From Pagrus major (lineage: Eukaryota > Chordata > Actinopteri > Spariformes > Sparidae), in contig NC_133223.1 in the NCBI RefSeq assembly GCF_040436345.1, forward strand, positions 18,453,113 to 18,517,112: a DNA stretch of 64,000 bases, written 5' to 3'. The translations under genes and the position numbers were made by a program. This document shows positions 56,525 to 64,000 of this stretch, piece by piece; within the stretch, counting starts at the first letter, position 1, and the number at the start of each line of letters is the position of its first letter. The notes below the pieces were generated by a model. That model was not told the origin of the DNA. It saw only the letters and a list, made by a program, of their open reading frames with translations, and made no database searches.

Positions 56525-57062
56525 AATGGACAGATGAAGCCTGACCTTTAAATGATTTATTTTATGTGTACTTCAGATACTACTCTATAACCTCTGTGAT
56601 TATGAACAAGTTTCTTCTCTTCTAGCCAAAGATATGGGGGGAAACATGTTATTTCAGACTGTCAACCTGTTTGCCAGAATTTGTATCCCCCCCTCAAAAT
56701 GGACAGATGAAGCCTGACCATCAAATGATTTATTTGATGTGTACTTCAGATACTACTCTATAACCTCTGTGATTATGAACAAGTTTCCTCTCTTCTAGCC
56801 AAAGATATGGGGGGGATACAAATTCTGGCAGACAGGTTAACAGTCTGAAATAATATGTTTCCCCCCCTCAAAATGGACAGATGAAGCCTGAACTTTGAAT
56901 GATTTATTTTATGTGTACTTCAGATACTACTCTATAACCTCTGTGATTATGAACAAGTTTATTCTCTTCTAGCCAAAGATATGGGGGGGAGACATATTAT
57001 TTCAGACTGTCAACCTGTCTGCCAGAATTTGTATCCCCCCACTCAAAATGGACAGATGAAGC
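56525..57062. repeat. 174-bp tandem repeat, three full units, middle unit with a 45-bp inverted core
   Basis: ATGGACAGATGAAGC starts at 56,525, 56,699, 56,873 and 57,048, giving a period of 174-175 bp. Each unit carries a 45-bp core between a G6-G7 run and a C6-C7 run: 56,642-56,686, 56,816-56,860 and 56,990-57,034. The core of the middle unit is the reverse complement of the other two, with only a few mismatches. Flanking text (AACCTCTGTGATTATGAACA) keeps the same orientation in all units. Confidence 0.8.
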
Positions 57063-58520
57063 ATGCTTTTTTCAAATCCTTCTCAGATCGTAGACCAGAG
57101 CTTTAATTGATTATGAGTTCTTTGGGTTTAAATACATCTGGTCAGGTTTTCATTGTTGGACTGCATGCGATGGGGCACCAGTGCGCAAAAAGAAATGCAG
57201 TTATAGTGTAACACTAGTTTCTATTAAATTTCTTCTATTTAACTTATACCTAAAGAATAACTACTCCATCTCATTAATAAAACACATGTTATCACGCATC
57301 ATTTTCTCCACTGAAAGGGAACACTAAACATATTGAGCCACCACAGAGGCCATTTTATTGTGTTCAATTAACTTTTCTGTCCAGCAGTGAGTCTTTGCAT
57401 TTATTTTAAGAAATTCCCAATAGTCAATGGTTCAGAATGTATTTAATTGTAAAACAAATACAATCAGTATTATTTTCACGTTTTCTTTTTGCAAAAAAAA
57501 AAAAAAAAAATGTTCATCATTGCTAGATAATTAAACAATGTTGTTATGCTTTAGTTTTTGGATATGGCCATCTCATGATTCCTAACCCTAACATCTTTAA
57601 AGCAGAACAGACAAGAATGTAAAATAACTATTTCCAAGGCAAAACTCACTGTTGTTTCATTATTTCAACAATAAAGTATGTAATTAAATTCGATTCCAGA
57701 TTTCTGTGTGAAATATCTTTTTTTCTATTTCTTTCTAAGTTTTGTTTTCTAAATATTAAACTAAAGTTGGATTGTATAACGGGTAGGCTGCTGAGTGGTC
57801 CTTTGTCATTTGGCCCGCACCACCAAGGTGTAATAAAATACCCAGACACACAGATGCTTGTTCAAGCTTGATTTAGCAAGTAGCCTACGCACTTAGGACA
57901 GTTACATCATTTAGTGCCAGGCCTCAGGTGCCACTGGATGCTAAGCAACCACGGTCAAGATGTGGAAATGGGTTCTGCTGGGGAGTTTAACTAATCTGCC
58001 TAATCTAGTTACATCATAGACTCTGTTCTACCTCATTACATTTTGGTTGATTAATATCTGAATTTTCCTGAAAAAAAGGGCGACCCATGAGAGATTATGT
58101 AATTCACACAAAGCAGGATATACAGCACATACACACATCTGTGGTTTGTGCAGGGTTGCTGCAGGAGAGAAACCCTGAATGATTTAGTGGGTCCTGGAAA
58201 ATGTAGGGACTTATGGAAAAATATATATCAGATCTGTTGTTGGAGCCAAAGATTGCGCGTTTAAAAACACATGAATTTGTAGGTTATTTTTCTATATTGC
58301 AGCTTGATCGAAATGAGTATAACTTATTTTTCCAGCTGAGTAGCAATTCAAAGTTTGATAAAATACTATTACAACATCTCTTAATTGAGTATTTTCTCAG
58401 TGAAATGCCAGGCTGATGGCAAAAAAAGAAGAGAAGGAGTGAACAGTGTTGTTCTCTCATCCTTTGATTCAAATCTAACATTTGTGTGGCACTTTATTGT
58501 GCACATTTCAAAATATGCTT
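57063..58520. other. Intergenic sequence, nothing recognised
   Basis: AT-rich, with only short chance open frames and a poly(A) tract near 57,493. I see no gene, RNA or recognisable repeat. Confidence 0.5.
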
Positions 58521-58612
58521 GAGCAAGACACTGAATCGTGTGCTGTGCTCAGATTGTAAAGAAAATCAAAGTCGCTTTGGGGAAAAGTGTCTCCCAAATA
58601 AAATGAATGTAT
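58520..58612. repeat. SINE-tail-like repeat fragment
   Basis: TTGAGCAAGACACTGAATCG followed by AAAGTCGCTTTGGGGAAAAG and TGTCTCCCAAATAAAATGAA matches the conserved core-and-tail motif of several fish SINE families (AGTCGCTTTGGATAAAAGCG). The tRNA-like head is not visible. Confidence 0.55.
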
Positions 58613-58908
58613 AATATAACATGGATAGCATCTCCACATAACTTTCCAAAGCTCTTTAATAAGAAAACAATGATTTTCAAATTGATACAAATCTCCAGTT
58701 TTATTTACAACAATCCCTCACATCATGTCATTAATGCGTCACATATATTCTCATACAGTGGGTTATACTGTACATGTAAAACAAACTAAACAAAGGAAAA
58801 CTCAGGCTATACATCATACTCTGCTATGTTCATCACATAAAGTTCAAAAACATAAACACATATTTACTTCTAACCAATTCTAACCAAGTAATGTAATGTA
58901 TTTCAGCG

Positions 58909-59071
58909 TTTATTGCAGTTTCAGTGCTTATGTGACAATAAGTGTGGATAACAGTTTGGCAGGTGGTATACATGTCTCCACTTGTCTGTGAATCTGACCC
59001 ATTTGACATCCTTTAATGCAAAATAAAAAGAGTAACGTAATGTTACAAAAACTTAACAATTCCTCCATGTG
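58909..59071 (-). other. g6pc2: g6pc2 3' UTR with candidate poly(A) signal
   Basis: On the minus strand AATAAA lies at 58,914-58,909, about 160 bp past the stop; another is at 58,705-58,700. No other gene overlaps. Confidence 0.5.
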
Positions 59072-60490
59072 CTAAGCTAGTTTCCGGTCCTCATCTCCGA
59101 TCAGCAAATGTACACAGTAAGGAATAACAGCAACCACACCGAGAGGTACTGAAGCACTCTTACAAAACGATAAAATGTAGAACAGAACCTCAGTGTTCGT
59201 GGGCATTTTGATAAAGTCATACACTTGCAGAGATGTAAGAGTTGCTGTCACACACATGAGCTTGAATCTGGTTTTGTAGCCGTTCTTCCCCTTGCAGCTC
59301 TGAATGAACATCTGAGAGTTCACTGCCAGACCCAGACCAAACAGGGCTCCCAGGTTTCTCACCAGACCAGCAAAAGGTGTTGTGTCAAGATGGATCCAGT
59401 CTGGGTTAGCACACCACTTCTTGGCTTTAGTTACTGACCACAATGGATCGAGCTCTGTCGATTTGAGGATCAGATAAAAGCAGACGGCAAAGGAGAAAAG
59501 AAAAACATTGATCTGGAGGTACACTTTCAAGCTTGCATTGTAGATTGAGGGGATGTAATTAAACGCCTCCGCAACCAGCATACCTACACATTGTAGACAA
59601 AAAAAGAATGATTGATTACAACATACACAACTATTGTATGTTACAAAGCAGCTCTGGATATTTGTGATAGCATGATGAAACTCACCAGCTAGAAGACCAA
59701 GGATAACCTGATGTGGGAAATGTGTTGCGATAAAAACCCTGGAGATGCAGACACTTATCTGAACGACCCAAAAAGCCATCCAAAGACAAGACCTCAGAAG
59801 ACGAAACCTGCAATATTGTGAATATTTAGACACAACCAGTGATGAAGAAGCCAGCAATGTAATGGTGCGATACAAAACAACCGCCCACCTTTGAAAACTT
59901 TGCAGAGAAGTGACAGTGGAGGAAGGCCTGGTGAAGTTGAGAGCAGAGGTGATCATCACATACCACACACACGATGAGCCCATGGCATGACCGGATGGAC
60001 TTCCTGCATAAAGAAACATCAAAGAAAGTGTTTGATAGTGCTAGATAGTGCCACTTTTAATTGGCTAAAATATACATGCTAACCTGGCCCTGTTTCACAT
60101 GTGATGTGGAATTGCTCCAAGTGTGGGAATGAATCGTTGTGGTAGAACGAAGTTTCTTGCACCCACCAGTAAGGTCGGTGGCCAAACAGAATCCTGAAAA
60201 ACAAGTATCACATTAAAGTCTACAAACACACAAAATTCTCTACAAAAATTATGTATCACAGAGCTGATTTACCATTTGAAAACAAGATTTAGCCAGTCTC
60301 CAATAACAGCCACCCATATCATCTTGATGCCCACATTATGACTAAGATGGAACCAGAGGGGGAAATAAACAGAGAAAATATTACGAGGGTCTCCCACAGT
60401 TGACATGAAGTTGAGGAAGTTGTGGTATTCCCTGTAGTTGTTCTGGATGTGCTGTATAACCAGCACCCCTCTGCTATAGACAAAATCCAT
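59072..60490 (-). CDS. g6pc2: Glucose-6-phosphatase catalytic subunit 2 (358 aa)
   Basis: ER membrane enzyme that hydrolyses glucose-6-phosphate; in mammals G6PC2 is islet-enriched and sets fasting glucose. Minus-strand exons: 60490-60273, 60193-60084, 60003-59889, 59807-59686, 59583-59072. Five exons and 358 aa agree with the family (355 aa in human G6PC2, from memory). Active-site elements of the acid-phosphatase fold are visible: Lys72 with HRP at 78-80, PSGH (112-115, His115) and [12 protein letters not shown] (Arg171, His177). Multiple hydrophobic segments fit nine TM helices. [11 protein letters not shown] and [10 protein letters not shown] are typical of the family. The start is [16 protein letters not shown], matching the mammalian start; the in-frame upstream codons lack homology. 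A TATA box lies about 85 bp upstream. G6PC2 rather than G6PC1 is chosen from sequence likeness and the position next to abcb11 and spc25. Confidence 0.92.
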
Positions 60491-60544
60491 CCTTTCTGTG
60501 TGCCCGAGTCCAACAGCTGCTTCTTCAGCACCAGTCGAAACACC

Positions 60545-60580
60545 ATGAACCCCTTCCCCACCTAAGATAGCTTTATATCT
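60545..60580 (-). promoter_or_regulatory. g6pc2: g6pc2 core promoter with TATA box
   Basis: The minus strand reads GAGATATAAAGCTATCTTAG, with TATAAA at 60,577-60,572. That is 82-87 bp upstream of the ATG, which would put transcription start near 60,545 with a ~55-bp leader. A TATA-type promoter suits a tissue-restricted gene. Confidence 0.6.
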
Positions 60581-61239
60581 CAACCTGGCATCATAAATCA
60601 TTAAACAGAGCCATGGCAACAACTGCATGCTCTCCAGATTGGACCCACATGGAATAAAATGATGTGTTCCCAAGTCGTGAGAGCTCAGCATTTTAAGAGA
60701 TGTTACTAAAACTGTTTACCCCCTGACTGTGTAGCCATCAGATGTTTTACAGATCATTGCTTTTACTGTTGTTACATATTAGCCATTGTACACACTGAAA
60801 GAGACTGTGAACCTCGTAACCCCCTGGATCCATTCAGCCTCATTAATATAACACCGTCCCATCTGGCATACACAGTCGACCTATCATCACCATGTTTTCT
60901 TCTCCTTTTAAAAACAAAGTCATATTTTTAAGAGCACTTTCATATTTTTTAAAAAAGGAAATATTACCATTATTAAAACAATATTTTGAACTTGATGTTG
61001 AGTAGTTTAGGCCCACTTGAACCGCCTCAGATTCACCACAAGGTGGTACAAAATCGCAACAAAGACATGCAAGCTGAAGGCAGCGTCAGTCTTGGATGCA
61101 TTTTAATGTTAAGCAGGAAATAACATAATAAAAAATAGTAGTCGCATTTACTATTCAAGTAATGGTGAAGAAAACAGTCCCTCTGAGTTGTTAAAATCCT
61201 TATTTACATAAGCTGACTTGAAAGCGGAAGAAAAATAAA

Positions 61240-61373
61240 GAAAACGTCACTTCCGGTGTTCAGTCCCCGCCCCCTGCCGTGCAGACCGCGGATTTTTGAA
61301 AATAACGACAGGATCAGGAGCAAGGCGGAGGTTAAATCAAACATACTTTATCGACGGCCGCACATAAAAACGC
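61240..61373 (+). promoter_or_regulatory. spc25: spc25 promoter and non-coding first exon
   Basis: A GC-rich patch contains an ETS-like CACTTCCGGTG (61,250-61,260) and a GC box CCCCGCCCCC (61,266-61,275), with no TATA box. It ends at the donor AAACGC|GTGAGT (61,373/61,374). This is the usual form of a housekeeping or cell-cycle promoter. The next exon starts at 63,249, so intron 1 is 1.9 kb. Confidence 0.6.
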
Positions 61374-62159
61374 GTGAGTATTGCCTTGAAATTTAAACGA
61401 TACAGCTCACTTAATCAACTTGCAAAGGAGTCAGTTGGTTTCATTTTCTAGCGTAAGTAACGCGAGTTGTGGCCAAGCTACGGTTAGCTAGCCGCTAATG
61501 TTTGCTAGCTAATGTTAGCGTTAGCATGGATGATGTTGTCAAACTGTCAAACATTACATTACTCAGTAATGTTAAACATTACTCAGTGGTGAGGCCACAT
61601 AAAGCTTGGATAGGGAGATTTGTGCACTGTAACCACGTTTTAACTGGCGCTACTTAACCCAAACAGGACTCATTGTTTTCTAAGTTAACGCTAACAAGCT
61701 TGTCATGGAAGTTGAGGCTGTTGATGTTTTATGAAAGTTTGATAAAGTTTAATTTCTTGATTATTTTCCGAGCTGTCATCCATATCACGCAGTCTTCATT
61801 AGCTGGATGTTTGCTCGGGTGTCAAGCAGCTGGATATGTTGCCATTGCTGTTATGATGTCATCCATAGCCATTTTATTACTTTTTGGCTTCTTCACCTTG
61901 AACACAACAATCTCATCTAAAGGTCCACTTACTGTCATTTCCTGAAGCTTTCATTTGTATTATACAGTCTCATTACTGTATGCACAAGTGAGAATGGTCT
62001 ATTATGTTATGGAAAGCCTCTTTTTTTTGTTTTAATTCACTTTCTTGGTAATTTATATATATTTATACAGCCATACAGGTTTGCTGTGCATATATGTTAG
62101 GGAATTTAACAATTATAAATCACCACAAGCATTGTGTTCTGTAAGAACAATGGTTTTAT

Positions 62160-62935
62160 TGGGGCGAGACCAATATGTCCGTTGGCCGATAACGGCATAT
62201 ATGTTGGCTGATATGAAAACTAGAGCCCCACTGATACTCAATTTTTGGGGCTGATGCTGTTACCAATATTGATACATTGGCCAATATACACACATTATTT
62301 GCAATGGGCCTTTAAATGTGGTTTTCAAAGATTTGTGTCAAAGATACGAAAGCCAGGATATTTTACAGATTGACAATAAACTTAATCGTCTAAAATGACA
62401 TCAGTGCACTAGAATAGTAAATGTCACTGGTCATTGAATACATATACATTTTTTCCTAACATCTTTTCCTGCATTATAATCTCTAAAAAAAAAATTGAAA
62501 AATGGGGGCACATCTGGTAACACACTCCAATATTGATATATCTGATAATATATCGGACAACTGATGTATTGGTCAGGCTCTAATGAAAACTTTGTTTTTA
62601 CAGATCATATTGCAGAAAAAGATGCTCGGGGTGATTCAGCATTGTGAAATTCACAGCGAAGTTTGTTGTTTCAGTACACTGATGCCTTTTATTGTTAGTT
62701 ATGTTAAATATTATTAAGTTTATTGTTAAACTGTAAAATGTTCTGCCTCCATTACATATGTATCTTTGTGTTTGAAAACCACATTTGAGGGATAATTGCG
62801 AAAAAAAAATGTATGTTTATCTATATATTCTATGTGTATGCTGTATATTTTAAACGAAGATCGGCTGAACAACCAATGTTATTTTTACTCACTTGTATCT
62901 GCATTGGCCCCAAAAATCCAAATCAAAAACCCATT
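62160..62935. mobile_element. hAT-type MITE (62,221-62,582, 8-bp target duplication) inside a related, inverted, older copy
   Basis: The inner element starts TAGAGCCCCACTGATACTC and ends GATGTATTGGTCAGGCTCTA, with inverted ends of about 7-15 bp. It is flanked on both sides by ATGAAAAC (62,213-62,220 and 62,583-62,590), an 8-bp target duplication as hAT elements make. Sequence on the right (62,640-62,930) is a diverged inverted copy: GAAAACCACATTTGAGG against AAATGTGGTTTTCAAAG, and GGCCCCAAAAATCC against ATTTTTGGGGCTG. It lies in spc25 intron 1. Confidence 0.7.
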
Positions 62936-63248
62936 TAACAATGGGTGTGTGCAAGGTGCCCTCGTCTTAATATAACAGTAGTTTTTTACAGTAAGTGGGC
63001 TGCATCTCATCAGATTTGTGAAACACTGGCTCCTCTGTATTTGTTTCTCAGCTTCAACCTGCACTTTCTTATCATCCCAGAGGAAATTTTGTTTGCAGCC
63101 AGACATTAAACACATACATCACAGAAAAAGAATGCGCTGGTGACATAAAATAGTAGGAAATATATTTTTACAAAGTGCTATGGGAGGTGAGATTGAAATT
63201 GTTATTTTATCATGATTAGCATTGTCCTGTCTGGTGTTGTTCTTACAG

Positions 63249-63994
63249 ATTGTCTGACATCCGAACATCATGACGTCCATTACTGATCCAAACATGAGTG
63301 ACAGGTTCACTAATGCAATGGAGGAGATCCACAACAAACAGCTGAAGACATATGGGGAGATCATTGACACGACCACAGAGCTGTGCCAGTCCCACAGACA
63401 CGTTGTGAAGTCGGCACTAGGTATGATTGAGATATTGTCTGTTGTTTATTGGGCTCCCCCTTTATTGTTGTTTTGGCAGTAACTACTCTCCCTGGGGTCC
63501 ATATTAAAATAGTCAACAGTGTTTGCACTTACACTTCATACAGTAAACAATACATTTACAGCGTTAACACTGCATTAAAAATACATCACAAATCCCACAG
63601 CATTAATGAGAGTGGATGTTGTTTTTTTCCCTTTTGGTGCAGATACTTGTCTAAAGAAATGTAAGGATGACGACATGCTGTTTGAGACGATACAAACATT
63701 CAAAAAAGGTGAGTTTTATGCATTAGACCACAAAGCATTGCATCTGTGCCTTATGTGTGTGTGCCACATACTCAGGTGTGGCACACACACGAAAGGCTCA
63801 GTATATACTGTATTTTTTTTAACCTGAATGTAATATTTGTCCCCCAGACCTTGAACAAATAAATACATCATTGAAAGAGAAACGGCACGCCATCTCTGGA
63901 ATGGTGTCTGAGATTCAGCAGAAGGAGTTGCAGAAAGACGACATCATCCAGAAGATAGAGAAACTCAGAGAAGAGCAAGCCAAGAGAAAAGATT
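63249..63994 (+). CDS. spc25: Kinetochore protein Spc25, N-terminal part (3' end outside window)
   Basis: SPC25 pairs with SPC24 in the NDC80 complex that links kinetochores to spindle microtubules. Exons: 63249-63420 (ATG 63270-63272), 63643-63708, 63848-63994, the last ending at donor T|GTAAGT just inside the window. The readable ~120 residues begin MTSITDPNMSDRFTN and are rich in charged, heptad-like sequence (TSLKEKRHAISGMVSEIQ, DDIIQKIEKLREEQAKRK), as expected for the SPC25 N-terminal coiled coil. The globular RWD domain would lie downstream. Sequence likeness to mammals in this region is weak, so the name leans on the coiled-coil pattern, the cell-cycle-type promoter and the position next to g6pc2, as in mammals. 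Confidence 0.82.
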
Positions 63995-64000
63995 GTAAGT

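Noticed and set aside
56525-57062. CRISPR-like or functional direct-repeat array
   Set aside because: Eukaryotic context, long 174-bp units and near-identical content between units make it an ordinary tandem repeat, apart from the flipped core.
60491-60691. N-terminal extension of g6pc2 by ~67 codons
   Set aside because: In-frame codons exist but have no family likeness, and the TATA box lies within this stretch; the start at 60,490 matches the family.

Overview
The window is a gene-rich piece of a ray-finned fish chromosome, most likely an acanthomorph (percomorph) teleost. Genes have short exons with canonical GT-AG introns, and the repeats are of teleost type: Rex3-like LINE, tRNA-derived SINE, hAT-type MITEs and a Tc1/mariner remnant. 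Order and orientation are lrp2 (+), two dhrs9-like genes (-), two abcb11 genes (+), g6pc2 (-), spc25 (+). From memory this is the same order and relative orientation as the human 2q31 block LRP2-DHRS9-ABCB11-G6PC2-SPC25. The fish differs by tandem duplication of dhrs9 and of abcb11.

Regions: 1-16,680 holds the 3' 32 exons of lrp2 (megalin), from the last five LDLR-A modules of the third ligand-binding cluster to the cytoplasmic tail and 3' UTR. 16,840-17,911 is a foldback repeat. 17,953-22,335 and 22,955-26,962 are two short-chain dehydrogenase genes of the DHRS9/RDH group. 27,000-32,840 is mostly intergenic, with SINE and MITE remnants and upstream blocks that resemble the abcb11 5' flank. 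32,847-42,061 and 44,691-54,912 are two full-length bile-salt-export-pump genes of about 1,297 and 1,299 aa, both with open frames. The second carries a degraded Rex3-like LINE in its penultimate intron. 54,913-59,071 is intergenic, with a CCAAT-containing palindrome, a duplicated exon-like block and a 174-bp tandem repeat whose 45-bp core is flipped in one unit. 59,072-60,490 is g6pc2. 61,250-64,000 is the promoter and first four exons of spc25, which runs off the window.

The genes do not form one pathway. Megalin is an endocytic receptor, the SDRs are retinoid/steroid dehydrogenases, ABCB11 exports bile salts, G6PC2 is an ER glucose-6-phosphatase and SPC25 is a kinetochore subunit. The most informative biology is the recent history of the two abcb11 copies: near-identical blocks that include introns alternate with strongly diverged blocks, which suggests gene conversion. 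An abcb11-type upstream block also occurs three times although only two genes follow. I did not find a convincingly new molecular system. All exon boundaries come from reading splice sites and reading-frame continuity by eye.
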